The notes: generated from the sequence alone by a model not told the origin. A stretch of DNA of 64,000 bases from Larix kaempferi (GCA_027924585.1 BSBM01000870.1:2728001-2792000), one strand, 5' to 3'; numbered from the stretch's first letter, positions 11,624 to 23,565 are shown. Numbers and translations are program-made.

Positions 11624-12308
11624 CGAAAATTTGAAGAGCTATGCTTCAAGACATTTGATGAGAGTTTTATGTTGAAGATCTTGTTCTCATTTGGAGACTC
11701 CATGAAGGTAAGAAGCTCTTTTCCGTGCATATTTTGAATACTTGCTGCTTGTAGAGGTGAAGCATTCAGTGTTGTGACGGCACTTGAAAGAGATGCTATA
11801 GGGCAGTCTTGATACTTTGTGCATATCTAGAAAGGACTACACCAGCAATATTTTTAATTGGATAAATTTTATTCACTACACACAAAATAGTAGCCAATAT
11901 ATCAATGATTGTAAACCATAGTTAATAGCAAATCATTTCATATTTAACATGTTCAGCCGTGGTGAAGGAATAGAATTCTGATTTTAATTTTGAACTGGTG
12001 AGACGCAAAACTGATAACTCCGTACATATTAGGAGCTCATGTTTTTCCTATGGCTTGGCAGGTCCAAACAGGGTGATTATGTCACCATGTCGACTCCTAG
12101 TGATCTGGGGCATGCTATAAATCACCTCCTTTAGGAGAAAATGAACAGTAAAATTCCAACTCTCACAGAATAACAATAAAGAAGGGAGAATCACAGAAGT
12201 TTTTGCATTTGCAATGCTTTAAGGAACTGACTACAAATTCCAAAGTCTTTAATTTCACAACTCTCTTATATGTAGGAAGAACACCAAGAGAAAAATAAAG
12301 AGACAAAC
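11624..12308. other. No gene seen
   Basis: A minus-strand open stretch of 71 codons (11515-11730) has no recognised motif. The following ARP3 exons expected downstream of 12309 on the minus strand were looked for here and not found. Confidence 0.35.
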
Positions 12309-12428
12309 CTCTGGAGCCAGAAACCGTTCATAGCCAACATCACAAGAATATCGTGCTCCGGTCTTAGGTTTCGTACCAGTCCAATGTTTTATATATTTTT
12401 CAATGTCACGATCATGCTTACCAAATTC
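12309..12428 (-). pseudogene. ARP3: Isolated actin-related protein 3 (ARP3) exon
   Basis: A clean 120-nt exon, phase 0 at both ends, with acceptor TTATAG and donor GAG/GTTTGT on the minus strand. Its 40 codons read [29 protein letters not shown] and [10 protein letters not shown]. This matches the part of plant ARP3 that precedes VFFNPE, a subunit of the ARP2/3 actin-nucleating complex in the cytoplasm. No stop or frameshift is present, but no neighbouring ARP3 exon was found within several hundred bases on either side. Most likely an orphan exon left by a decayed or captured gene copy. Confidence 0.75.
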
Positions 12429-13822
12429 CTATAATCACATAAAATTCAATGTAGGATGTCAGCCACTTTTTCAATCTACCAGCCACGAAAACAGTTCAAA
12501 TATTAAGCACCCAATCTATAAATTAATTGTCCAAAATTAGTTATGTTATTTTTCTTTAATTCCTTTTATTTGTTTGAATGACCTTGTTGGTATTAGGGGA
12601 TGGTAAACATCATCATCATTGTCCCCCTTTGTAATCCAACATTGGAGGAAAGTGAAGTTGACATGAAGCTGAGTATGGAAGTCATGGATTGAGCAGAATA
12701 TAAATGTATCATTGTATTGGTTGCTGATTTGAAATTTTGCCTGTATGTTTGAATGAGTCATTGCCTAAGGGATGGAGATAAGTCACCCATTGATTGAGTA
12801 GAAGAGTCACTGACATGGAAGTTTGAATACGTCTCAAAGATTTGTGCATTCCCTTATTGTCTGGAGTGACGACACTGTCTGGTTAAAATTTTGTGGTTGC
12901 TGTTTGGAATAAATTATAAGGCATTACAGTCCATAACTTTATGCCCTGTAGACATTAATGTCTTTTTAAGGGATACTGTCAAGAGTGATTAAAGACACGT
13001 TGCGAAAGTTTTTTTAAATTTGCTTCCATGGGTGATATATTAATAAATGACAAGATGGTGTTTTTAATGTATCACTACCGAGTGCTTGTTGCCTGGAGCT
13101 TTTTATTGTGCTGGTGATTGTAGGATATTTCTTTGTCTCCCGTCACTACTATTTTCTTTCTATGAAAGTGTTGATCATTGCTAGTGATGAACATGCTTCA
13201 AAGTAGCCAGTTATTGCTCTATATTTGTTACTGTTTGTATTTTCAATTTATTACTGTTGATTGGAGGATGGCATAAAAGAACACTTGTAGTGAATAGTCC
13301 AGCCATCTCAAAAGTTGAATAATGGGAATCTCAGCTGACAATATCAAGGTACACAAAAAGAGTAATAATCCATATCACAAAAAATAAGAACTCTAAAAGT
13401 AAAAGTATCATTGCTTGCATTTCCTACTGGATGGAAAGATGAAGTTAAGGTAGATAATTTAATGTGGTTTGTTAGATGGTATTGTTTGAGTGGTATGTTG
13501 ATTGGAAACAAAATATTACTTGGTAGAGTTAGTTGCTTGAACAGATGAGGGATGATTTTTGGTATAATGCTAGCAAAAAAATTTGAAGAATATTGTTTGC
13601 CTCAGTTTTAACCTTTTTTGTCCTTCGTTTCCATATGCCCAGTAGGTTGTAGCTAGACTAGTAGATAAAGGGTTTCAAAAAATAAAAAAATGTGTTTAGG
13701 GAAGGGAAGAAACAAACTTAGGAGTTACCCAAGGGGTCATCCTTATTGATTCTCATGAATTAAAAGGGAACATCTGTGTTGTGTGGGAGCATAAGGAAAA
13801 ATCTAAACTCACATATAGAAAC
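12429..13822. other. No gene seen
   Basis: AT-rich spacer. Upstream ARP3 exons (minus strand) were searched for and not found. No element ends recognised. Confidence 0.35.
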
Positions 13823-14285
13823 TTGTGGGATATAGTCACAGGTAGAGAACAAAGACCTGTGATTCCATCTAAGTAGGAAACTTTTGTTGAAAATAATAGC
13901 GAAGCAAATTAATGATCATTATAGGTTAGTCACGGACAATATCTACCCCACTGTTCAAGATTTGGATGATGCACATGAATCTTGGGAAAAGCTTCAGACC
14001 TTATATGATAATGAAACCCTAAACAATACTGATTTCTTGTATCTAAAAGACAAATTGTATAACTTGAAGATGGCAGAAGGAGAGTCTGTTACAAATCATT
14101 TCACAAAGCTGAAAGATATTAGAGATAAGTCGGTGGCAGTTGAAGAAAGAACATAGAAAAGGACTTCGTATCTATTGTCCTGAATGATTTGCCATAATAT
14201 TATGAATCCTTTCTCAAATTTAAGTATCACAGCAGCAACAAATGTCAAAACCCCTTGTCTTTTAAAGAACTTGCTAGGCCTTTTT
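13823..14285 (+). pseudogene. Ty1/copia gag relic
   Basis: Blocks LWDIVTGREQRPVIPSK, IIAKQINDHY, SWEKLQTLYDNETLNNT, LKDKLYNLKMAEGES, and after a frameshift DFVSIVLNDLP and LSFKELA, follow the order of the copia capsid (UBN2-type gag). At least two frameshifts and two stops are present. No zinc knuckle or pol follows, so only the capsid part of one element survives. Different from the copia family at 35 kb. Confidence 0.75.
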
Positions 14286-15863
14286 ATTTTAAAGAACGTC
14301 TCTTATACCCGACACTATATGTCCTTGTTAATGCTCTAGGTTAAATTTTTGGATATAAAGTTAAGTTGGGTCTGATCAGAGGTACTTTCCGACATTAGCA
14401 CAGAAAACAGTTGGTCAACCTTTATTTTGCTAATGATTCCTTTCTTAACCATCCATATTGATAAAGTAGTCATACAACATACCACAAGTTTTAATGCTTT
14501 TCATTTTGAACACACCTTTTGTATTATGCCTTTGATTCTAAAAACCAATGCAAAAAAGCCCTAGGATATACCTTCACAAAGGTCTTGATTATTAGTTTTT
14601 TGAATGTAATTGAACATGGTTGTTTTCACATCATGAGGCATTGAATATGGATTTTTCACCTCCCTGGCTAAGGTGCAGGATCAAATTACTTGAAACATTG
14701 AGAAAAATTCCATCCATTTGTATAATAAGACCATCATTTTGTTTATAAGACTCAAAACTAGTTGCATGGCCCTACTGCCACCCATTGCACTATTACTATT
14801 CGCAGTGCCCTTCTAAAGCCAGAGTATGTTCTAAAACATGCAAGATAAGAAATACTGCTAATAGAGTAAAAGAAAGTTCTGAAAATCAACATAGGGAATA
14901 TTAATTACAAGTAGAAAAGTTTGTTTTAAATTCCAGAAGCTACCCTAATACTGAAAATAGTTATACGAGTCTGAGACCCTTTAAACATGAAGGTAATATG
15001 GAGGACCATGATAGACTATATAGTTGTCAAGCATGGCGCATCACATTTGTGCAAGTAGAACCACAAGAATAATAGCATGCTCAGTTTGACATACATATCG
15101 ATTGGTGTTCCTTATTTATGGCAGCAATCTAATGTTTCTTCTCTTCAGGGTAAAGTTCAGGCCTTGGCACACCTGATACAGGATTTCTCATCCCGATGTA
15201 GACCAAGAGGTTGAAGAAGTTAATGAGGACCTTCAAGGAATAAATTTTGATATTTCAACACCATAATGTCAACATAATTATTGTAAGAGATCTGTTGAGC
15301 TTGTAAAGGAGGATCATACCTCTTTAGGGCATTAGAGGAGGATCATACCTCTTTAGGGCATTATATGCCATTATACAAAACTTTTTTAAGGAAGTTTTCA
15401 ACACGTAAAATTTAACTGGAAAGAAATTATAGTGTTATCTTTTGAATGCTGCATGTTATTCAGAAGTGGACATTTTTCCAAGAAATTTGTATTTGTAGAT
15501 AGGAAAGTGAATTTTTTTTCCGAATTGACATTGATTCTAAAATAAAAGGTACTTGAATTGGGTGCTACTTTTTGATGACTCAACTGGTACTACTGCAACA
15601 TAGCGAGTAAATGGATATTTAGTTGTAAAGCATATAAAAAAGGATAAAAGAATGAAGCTACTTGCATAACAAAGAGAGTAAAGTTTAAAACTTTACACTG
15701 ATAACTGAAGTTTTGAATCCTGCCCTCTAGCTTATAGGAGAAAATAAATGACATTGTGGGAGAAACAAATAAAAAGGATACATAAACATGTGATATATAT
15801 TTATTGACAAGAAGTAAGAGTTAGTGATACATAAACAAAATTAATATTGTTTTCTGTTTTTAG
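14286..15863. other. No gene seen; short tandem duplication
   Basis: No recognisable gene. A perfect duplication of about 30 bp (gaggatcatacctctttagggcatta) lies at 15310-15362. Upstream exons of the EDM2-like gene were looked for here without success. Confidence 0.4.
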
Positions 15864-16105
15864 GTCTTCTCTTGCGTTTCTTCAACATGTGGACACTTCT
15901 ACCATCCCCAGTGTGTATCAAGGCTTATTGCTCCAGAAGATGAGGATGAAGACCTTGAGAAAAAAATTGCTTATGGACAGCAGTTTACATGCCCTATTCA
16001 TAAATGTTTTGTTTGCAAGCAGACAAAAAACAAGGAAGTTGAAAATATGCAATTTGCCATTTGTTGACATTGTCCAAGAGCATATCATAGAAAATGCTTG
16101 CCAAA
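15864..16105 (+). pseudogene. EDM2-like PHD-finger exon with one nonsense codon
   Basis: A 242-nt exon with acceptor TTTTTAG and donor AAA/GTATGT. Phase 0 in, phase 2 out. It reads VFSCVSSTCGHFYHPQCV, then EDEDEDLEKKIAYGQQFTC, PIHKCFVCKQ, FAIC, a TGA stop at 16065, HCPRAYHRKCLPK. The Cys/His spacing is that of the tandem PHD region of plant EDM2, a nuclear chromatin regulator of defence genes and transposon-containing introns. TGA stands where these proteins normally have Arg, consistent with CGA to TGA. No other EDM2 exon was found nearby. Confidence 0.7.
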
Positions 16106-16684
16106 GTATGTTATCACCTTTTTCATTTCTTATTTTGCATTCTCTCTCTCTTTCTCTTTTAGTTTTTTCTTTCTTTAATTTAACTAGAATGGCCAAGGGA
16201 ATTAAATTTATCCAATTGCAGTTTAAGGTATGTTCATGTGCTTGTTGCATCTAAGATCCATTCTGTTTGAAGATACATATGTAGTATCTGGTGTATCCAT
16301 TTTGGAACTATCATGTGGCACATGTTCAAAGTTTTCTTTGAATCTTTGCACACTGGAAGGGAGTACAAATAGGTGTAAAATCTTTGTATTTTAAAATTTT
16401 ATCGTGAGGCTATATATTTATAAAAAATATTAGTTATAATAATTTGTTTACACATACATCTATAAGTTAGTGCATGGATCTGTAAAAAACAATGATTGTA
16501 CTTCTCTTATATTTTAATAATATATTATATATTATATTTCAATAATATATGATATTTTTTAATTTAATTAAATTTATCAAATATAAATTTATCTACTCAA
16601 AATCTCCTATCAAGTCCAAAAAAGACTAGACAGACCAAAGATCCTTTCACACATTACATTCTTCAGACTAAAGTCTATAATAAC
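16106..16684. other. No gene seen; very AT-rich
   Basis: A pyrimidine run (tctctctctctttctctttt) at about 16140-16160, then strongly AT-rich DNA with ATAT-type words around 16500-16580. No coding signal. Confidence 0.4.
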
Positions 16685-17330
16685 TTAATTGAAGAATAGA
16701 ACTTCACCCTTGTCCAACATAATGGAGTTCATCCATTCTTCCCATAACATGTGTCCTTTTGTACCTTGAAGGGCTTGCTTAGATAGATTATCAGCAATTT
16801 CATTATGCTCCTTGTAAATATGAGTGAAAGAGATGTGTTCATGCTTATCTATCTCCTCCCTTATGCGCATGCACCAGTGATTAAGGGCCAAAACATTTAG
16901 CTCAAATTCTCCAGCTGCCCATTTTATAGTGACACGAGAGTCACCGAAAACCTTTAAATTTACTAAACCAAAAATGTTAGCACATTTCAGAACACACCAC
17001 AATGCTAACAGCTCTGCCTTCATGTTGTTTCCAATACCACAATTAAGATGAAGGGTGAAATGGTGACACTCATTCAAATGAATCACACCCCAGCTACACA
17101 AAAGCCATGCTGAGCAGCCCCATCAAAAAAGAGAATGGGTTGTTCAACATTAAAAGTAAACTGTCCAGTCCTTTTCTATCCAACGTTATCATTCTCAAAT
17201 TTAAATTGTTGGGCTGATTTTAAAGCAATAAGCCCGCACACCTTTGACTCCGGCCTTTTCCCTTGAAATGTAGCACAATTTCTAACATACCAGAGAGCCC
17301 ATGAAACAAATATGGGCAGTTAAATATCTA
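16685..17330 (-). pseudogene. LINE RNase H domain relic
   Basis: Minus-strand blocks: FVSWALWYVRNCATFQGK (linker typical of plant LINEs), FFDGAAQHGF with the first catalytic Asp, a frameshift near 17085, then GIGNNMKAELLALWCVL (Glu), LKVFGDSRVTIKW (Asp), HIYKEHNEIADNLSKQA (last Asp). All four acidic residues of an RNase H remain. One stop and one frameshift lie in the N-terminal part. The reverse transcriptase expected upstream (above 17330) is not found. Confidence 0.8.
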
Positions 17331-18647
17331 TCTTATTTTAAGTTAATATGTCAATAATTATAAATAATCAAAATGACATATTTATAATATTTTAGAATTA
17401 GTTTTAATTTTTAAAAGTTAGAAAAGAAAGAAAAAATATCCTAAGTCAATTTTTTTATTTATCTTATAATTATGTTACACCTAAGATCATAAAAATTACA
17501 ATTTATTTTAAAATATGTAAGAGTTGTGTTTCTACTATATAAATTTGTATTCTTTTATACTAATATATTATATAAATATATATATATATCTTGGTTTGCC
17601 AATTTAAAGGGAAAAGAAAGATTCGTCATGTTTTAATAGTCATTTTTATGTTAAAAAGATAAAATAGGTGACATAAATATGGAAAATAGGAAAAATTATA
17701 ATAACATTAGTTTTTTTCTATTTTAGTAAAGATAAATTTTGTTCAAATTTATTTTAAATATAATTTATAATTTAAACTAAAAAACAATTACTATTATCAA
17801 AACATCTTAATAATAACTTAATACCTCTCCTTTACTTCTCAAGTTTGTAAAGACAAGCTTTGGATATTGAATTTCACTCTAATTTTTCTTTCCTTTGTGC
17901 TCCATGTTAAGGCTAGATTAGGTTACTTGAAAAATATAATTTTCTTTGTGAGTGCATTATAGTGTAGATGCCACCAATATATACTAGCACACTCTATCGA
18001 AATGTTCAGCGGTGAACACTAAAAAATTTATGTCCCAAAACAAAAATTGGCATCTAAAACAAAATGTATCCTCCCATACTTTAAGTGTTCATAAAAAATA
18101 GGGTTAAGCATTTGCATCAGTTACCAAAAAAACAAGAATCAAACTATTACCTTACAGTAATCCATCCTTAGCTTGCAACCCTAATGAAACATCGAGTAAG
18201 GTTATTCTCTTTAGTGTTATTTTATTCCTCTTTGTCGAAGCTAAGAATCCATGGAGAACAAGACAACCAAAAATTGAAAATCCTAAATAGTAAAACTACA
18301 AAATGACATATGAAGAGCAGGGATTTATATCTAGCAAAAAACCTACCAAGAGAGTTTTTCCACTCATTGTGGTGCAAAATATATCACAACCAAATCTGAA
18401 ATGCAATCTTTGATTGTGTAACCGTAACAAACTATGAAATTACCAAAACATAGCAAGCTCGAAATTTATCCAAAACCCTTGGCCACTAGTGACCTTTGCA
18501 GTAATATGAACTCTAATGAGATAGAACTTGACCTTCAAATACTAATTTAAAGAACTAACCCTTCAATTATTAAAAGAACTCACCTTTGAACTTCCTTTTG
18601 AACTCACACTTCCTCTTGAACTCGCATTTTAATCTTTTATTTTCATT
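17331..18647. other. No gene seen; very AT-rich spacer
   Basis: Long A/T-dominated stretch with a TATATATATATAT run near 17577-17588. Nothing coding or element-like recognised. Confidence 0.45.
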
Positions 18648-19390
18648 ATATAATTGTTTAATTTGAATTTTGAAAGACTGCCATAAAATAAATTTGGATA
18701 GTACACTTGTCTTATCCTTGTGCAATCTAAGAAAAACATAGGTGCTAATCTACCTCAAATTCTAAGATATAAACGTCTATAGGTGTAATTATCAATTCGA
18801 TACCATAGAGTTATCTTTTATATTTATTTTTTTATTATTTTTCAACTACAAGTTATCCATGCCTAGCTGCAGGTTATCATCTAGCTTCTTCCATTTATCT
18901 GCCATGAATTACCCGAGTTATCCATGCATCCATGTATCAACTACTAGTTATGTTTTATATTTTTTTTGTAATTGTTTAGCTACAAGTTATCCGTACCTAG
19001 CTACATGTTATCACCCAACACATTTCACTTATTTGACATGAACTACCCAAGTTATCCATGCATCCATGCATCACCTATGAGTTATTTTTTATATTTCTTT
19101 TTTTTATAATTGTTTAGGTATCATTTATCCATGCCTAGCTACATGTTACTATCTAACTTCTTTCACTTATTTGGCATGAATTGACCGAGTTATCCCTGCA
19201 TCCATGCATTAACTACCCATTATTTTTTATATTTCTTTTTTTATAATTGTTTATTTCAAATTTTGGACGACACCTTAGAATCAATCTAGACAATACACTT
19301 GTCCCATCCTCCCGCAATCTAGGAAAAACATATATGGTACTCCAGTCCAAAATTATAAGATATAAATGCCTATCAATCTAACTAGACTAA
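18648..19390. repeat. Tandem repeat (~137 bp) inside a longer direct repeat
   Basis: Three copies of a 131-138 bp unit begin with CTACAAGTTATCCATGCCTAGCT-like sequence near 18844, 18980 and 19117. Each contains CATGAATTACCCGAGTTATCCATGCATCCATGCATCAACTAC and a T-rich block. They are bracketed by a second direct repeat: ATAATTGTTTAATTTGAATTTTG...ACACTTGTC...GCAATCTA at 18648-18780 recurs at 19245-19380. Short frames here are by-products. Confidence 0.7.
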
Positions 19391-19919
19391 AACCCAAATG
19401 TCTTACAACATACCAAAATACACAAAATTATGTTCTGGATTTTTAGGGTTTTTAAGTTAACAAACTAAGAATTTAATACGAAATGGTGGTGTGTGATTTT
19501 TCTTTTACTGCAATTATGTGAAATGATGAAAGTAGGGCTTATCATGCTAATTTGTCTAAAGTACAATGTTTCAATAGATGAGATAACTTGATAAGTGTAT
19601 TGTGTTGCGTGATATAGTTAGATGAGTCACATTTATAGTGAACTAAGCTCTTTATTTTTCTTTAGTTTCTAATATTATGACAAACAAAAATTATAATTTT
19701 GTATTCATGTATACAGTATAATACAAAAACAAGATACCATTTTCATGTATTTTACTCTCTTACGGTTATTCATTGTGTGCTTGTATCAGTTTGTATATGG
19801 GTGCAATTTTATTTTATTTTGCTATCTTTTTCTGTTTTCACTAAGTTTAAGAAAAAAAGGTGAATTGTTGGAAATTTTCCCTAATTTGTTTGCACATTGT
19901 TTGTAGGCATTGATACAAA
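19391..19919. promoter_or_regulatory. Upstream region of the SWIM gene
   Basis: AT-rich. No confident TATA box. TTTGTAG/GCATTG at 19900-19906 could be the acceptor of a 5' UTR intron directly before the start codon at 19920. Confidence 0.3.
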
Positions 19920-22580
19920 ATGGGCAAGAAAGGGAAATGGCAAGTTATCATGGAACTTGAGATGCAAGACCCCAAAAATATGATCATTTTTTCTGCTAAA
20001 GATCTTGTTTGGTCTGAAATATATGGAACAAATGGAAACATTGATCAGGTCACCAAAATTCCATCACATAGAGTTTCTGACTTTATTAGAGGAGAAGAAA
20101 TGAATCCTAATGCTCCTTGTAGTTTCATCCGACGAAAAAATAAACATCCAACACAAAGGGATAACGTTTCCTTGAGATATGAAGTGTGAGTATTTCAAAT
20201 ATGGATTGTGTGGATGTTATTAATGATAGTGCATTTATCATTTATTATATGTATTGATACTTCAAACTTTCTTATGTATATATACTTGTTCATATGGCCC
20301 AGGGGACAAAAGAGGAGAGCAATCAGATAAACATAGGACCTCATTTGCCAAGAAGAGGGGATGTAAATATCATTTTATTGTTAAGTTTATGATTAAAAAT
20401 CCTGATATAGCAATATTGACATATAATATGTATGAGCATGAATACAAAGAAGGATGGCCTTGTCATGGTTTTCATGACACTTCAAGTGAGGCTAGGTCTA
20501 TGCATAAGCAAATACTTTCAAGGGACATAGTTTCCTATGTGGAAAGCTGCTTTTTTTTTATGTTCCAATTGGCTCAGTGTGTAAAATGCACATTAAGAAT
20601 CATGTTAAAATGGATGCAGAAGCTCGAGATAGGGATTTCTTCTTGTGCAGGAAAGATGTTGTAAACATCTACAATCGTTTGAATAAGGGAAACTATCAAC
20701 TACATAAAAAAAGATGAAATGAGTGCGAATCTTTGGTATCATAAACACAAAGATGATATTTTATTTTACCAAAAGCCTAATGGTGCAGACGTCCCTTTTA
20801 TAATTGGAATCCAAACTAAATGGATGTTGGAGACAATGGTCAAGCTATCTCATAATAACTTAATAGCAATGCATTCAACATTCAGTACAAATAAATACGG
20901 GGTAAGTGTGATATCCATGATTGTTATAATATGATCATTTGATTTGAAGCCATTCAATTTGATTAATGAAGAAAAATTTCACTTCATTTGTTCTTTGAAT
21001 ATTTCAGTATTAGCTGTACACACTAGTTGCATTTGATGAACAACAAAGTGGGGTGCCAGTTGCATGGGTTGTGGTATCACGAAATACAACTCAAGATATT
21101 GCACTTTGGTTGGAGCAACTTATGAATAGGTGTTACCAACTCCGTCCTGATTGGAAAGTCAATGCCTTCATGGTTGATGATGTGTTGGCTGAAATCGTTG
21201 CTTTGAGGTGACTTCAATCTTTTTATTATGCATTTCAACTTGTGTTTATTCTTAAAGTGTCACACTTTAACATGTTGAATCTAGCAGGAGGATCACATGG
21301 TGTGAAGTGATCTTATGTGTTTGGCATGTAAGAAGGGCATGGCTAAAAAATGTGAATCGATTTGCCACTACTCCAAAAAAAGCGAATGAGATGTTCAGTG
21401 AGTTGGGTTATATAATGAATTATTGTTCCATTGCTAATGTGGGTGATGCAATAGATGCATTTTTCAACAAATTTTCAAATGAGGAGAAATTCTTGGACTA
21501 TTTCCACAAGAATTGGGTTTCCGGTGATAAGATTCGTAAGTGCACACACTATTGCTTATGCTTTTATTTTTGTGTTTCATAAATATTAGATATTTTTGCT
21601 AACTTAGTTCTTTACTTTCAGGGATGTGGATAAAAGGATGTTGAGATTTCCCTCATGCAAATGAACAGACCAATAATGCAGTTGAGTCATATCATTCTAC
21701 CTAAAGACAAAATTTCTTTCTGACCGACAAAAGAAATGTGCACGTCGGATGGATTGGTTTCTATATGTGCTTTTGACAAATGTTGAACCTTGTTACCGAT
21801 TCAAAGAAATTTTGAAAGAAGAAGGATACTTGAACAATTATAGGAAAGAGAAACAACTTGAATCATCAATGGAAAAAGCTAGAAGAATTCCCGATAGTGA
21901 TTGTTTCCCTCATGAGAGCATATCTCATTCCTATTGGGTCAGGAGTCAAACCAATCGCGATAAGAAGTACCTTGTCACTTGGTACCATACAGATTTTATA
22001 GCATGTGATTGCCCATGGTCTATTCGCGGCAACGTTTGCAATCATGCTATCAAGGTAGATTGCTTGTATTCCCCCTTAGGAGAGTCAGGCCCATTACTAG
22101 ATCATGATGCAACACCCACTTCATTTGATACCCTTCCTGGGATAAATATGGAGGCACGAAACCTTGGTGTAGTTGGTGATACAACTTCTTTTGCCACTGA
22201 TAGTGTTGATCCAAATGTTGAGGGACTTCAATTGGCTAGAGAGGAGTTGTTTGGCTACCTAGATCTAATTAAAAATAGTCCTCCTACTACTTTTAGAAAT
22301 ACCGAGCAGTTAATTGGTCTGGTTAAAAAAATGTTGGATGAGGCCAACAATCTTCATATTATGGATTATGACTTTACCCTTGGTTTGGGTGCTTTCAACT
22401 CATCTTTGAAGAGAAAGAAGAGTTTCCTTATCCCTAAAAAGAAAAGAAAAAGAACCAAACAAAGTAACGTCTTGGAAATTTATTTGAATGTCGATGCATT
22501 TGAATATGAACCATTCCAGTTCCAATATCTCAACAAGTAGGGTCGTCCTTGCTCTAAAAATGCATCCTCCATGTTATCAG
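19920..22580 (+). pseudogene. Transposase-derived SWIM zinc-finger protein, N-terminal part of a split gene
   Basis: Six exons are visible: 19920-20185, about 20268-20901, 21008-21207, 21288-21535, 21620-22580 and the exon array beyond. Blocks in order: DLVWSEIYGT and DQVTKIPSHRVSDFIRGEE; KKRGCKYHFIVKF; FIIGIQTKWMLETM; HSTFSTNKYG; LYTLVAFDEQQSGVPVAW; NAFMVDDVLAEI; LCVWHVRRAWLKNV; TNNAVESYH; RRMDWFLYVLLT; YLVTWYHTDFIACDCPWS with RGNVCNH (SWIM CxCx(n)CxH, last part near 22000-22040). This is the domain order of MULE-derived plant SWIM proteins. Defects: frameshifts at T8 (20549-20556), at A7 (20705-20711) and near 21698; TGA near 21650; TAG 21011; TAG 22538. The first catalytic Asp is His. The acceptor of exon 2 is not recognisable. 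Introns are kept. Confidence 0.8.
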
Positions 22581-22671
22581 GTGATTTTCATAGAGTGAGG
22601 AGATCAATGTGTTTATATTAGTGTATTTGGACATCAACATTTCTTAACATGTAGTGTGTGGACATTTGTAG

Positions 22672-22752
22672 AGGTGCAACATTCCACCAATGTGTCTACG
22701 ATTCAAATGAATAGACAATTGCAACACCATTCAGGCTTACCTACCATTCCAG
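22672..22752 (+). CDS. Array exon B1 (27 aa, phase 1-1)
   Basis: Acceptor TTTGTAG, donor G/GTACAT. Reads EVQHSTNVSTIQMNRQ and LQHHSGLPTIP. The most diverged B copy: VSTIQMN where others have DLIQRH or DLIQRN. Confidence 0.75.
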
Positions 22753-22855
22753 GTACATTTTATGGGACCCCTAATTGATAAATATTTGTTTTCATTTGTG
22801 TATTACTTTACTTGGAAATATGGGTTCTGATGAGAATTGAATTGTTATATTACAG

Positions 22856-22936
22856 AGACAAGATCTTCTCCAAGGGGTCTTCCTTTGATGGAACATGTGT
22901 GGCTAGATGACAACACTCCAATTGGTGATTTGCAAG
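22856..22936 (+). CDS. Array exon A1 (27 aa, phase 1-1)
   Basis: Acceptor ATTACAG, donor G/GTGAAT. Reads TRSSPRGLPLMEHVW and LDDNTPIGDLQ. No known domain recognised. Confidence 0.75.
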
Positions 22937-23027
22937 GTGAATTTCATAGGGTGAGGAGATGCATGTGTTTATATTAGTATATTTAGACATCAACATTTCT
23001 TAACATGTAGTGTGTGGGTGTTTGCAG

Positions 23028-23108
23028 AGGTGAAAAATTCCACCATTGTGTCTTCAATTCAAAGACATAGGCAAATGCAGCACCATTCAGGATTACCTAC
23101 CATTCCAG
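23028..23108 (+). CDS. Array exon B2 (27 aa, phase 1-1)
   Basis: Acceptor TTTGCAG, donor G/GTACAT. Reads EVKNSTIVSSIQRHRQ and MQHHSGLPTIP. Confidence 0.75.
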
Positions 23109-23209
23109 GTACATTTTATGGGACTCCTAATTGATGAATAATTGTTTTCATGTGTATTAGTTTATGTGGAAATATGGGTTCTGATGAGAATTGAATTGTT
23201 ATATTACAA

Positions 23210-23290
23210 ACATAGGAGCTTCTCCTAGGGGTCTTCCTTTGATAGAACATGTTTGGTTGGATGACAACACTCCAATTGGTGATTTTCAAG
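23210..23290 (+). CDS. Array exon A2, acceptor AG lost
   Basis: Frame is open (IGASPRGLPLIEHVW, LDDNTPIGDFQ) but the acceptor reads ATTACAA instead of ATTACAG, so this copy should not be spliced in. Donor G/GTAATT is intact. Confidence 0.7.
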
Positions 23291-23381
23291 GTAATTTTCA
23301 TAGGGTGAGGAAATGCATGTGTTTATATTAGTATATTTATACATCAACATTTCTTAACATATAGTGTGTGGATAATTGCAT

Positions 23382-23462
23382 AGGTGCAACAGTCCACCAC
23401 TATGGATTTGATTCAAAGAAATAGAAGAATGCAATGCCATTTAGGTTTACCTACCATTCCAA
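23382..23462 (+). CDS. Array exon B3, acceptor AG lost
   Basis: Open frame (EVQQSTTMDLIQRNRR, MQCHLGLPTIP). The acceptor reads TTGCAT where others have TTGCAG; an AG two bases later would break frame. The last base is A instead of G before GTACAT. Confidence 0.7.
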
Positions 23463-23565
23463 GTACATTTTATGGGACTCTTAATTGATGAATACTTGTT
23501 TTCATGTGTGTAATAATTTACATGGAAATATGGGTTCTTATGAGAATTGAAATGTTATATTGCAG

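Noticed and set aside
13884-14285. Same copia family as the element at 32681
   Set aside because: The capsid words differ clearly (IIAKQINDHY and LKDKLYNLKM type against the LRNQLKNVNI type), so it is a separate family.
15847-16254. 135-codon plus-strand frame and its 110-codon minus-strand shadow
   Set aside because: The EDM2-like exon uses a different plus-strand frame with clear PHD residues; these frames cross its splice sites.
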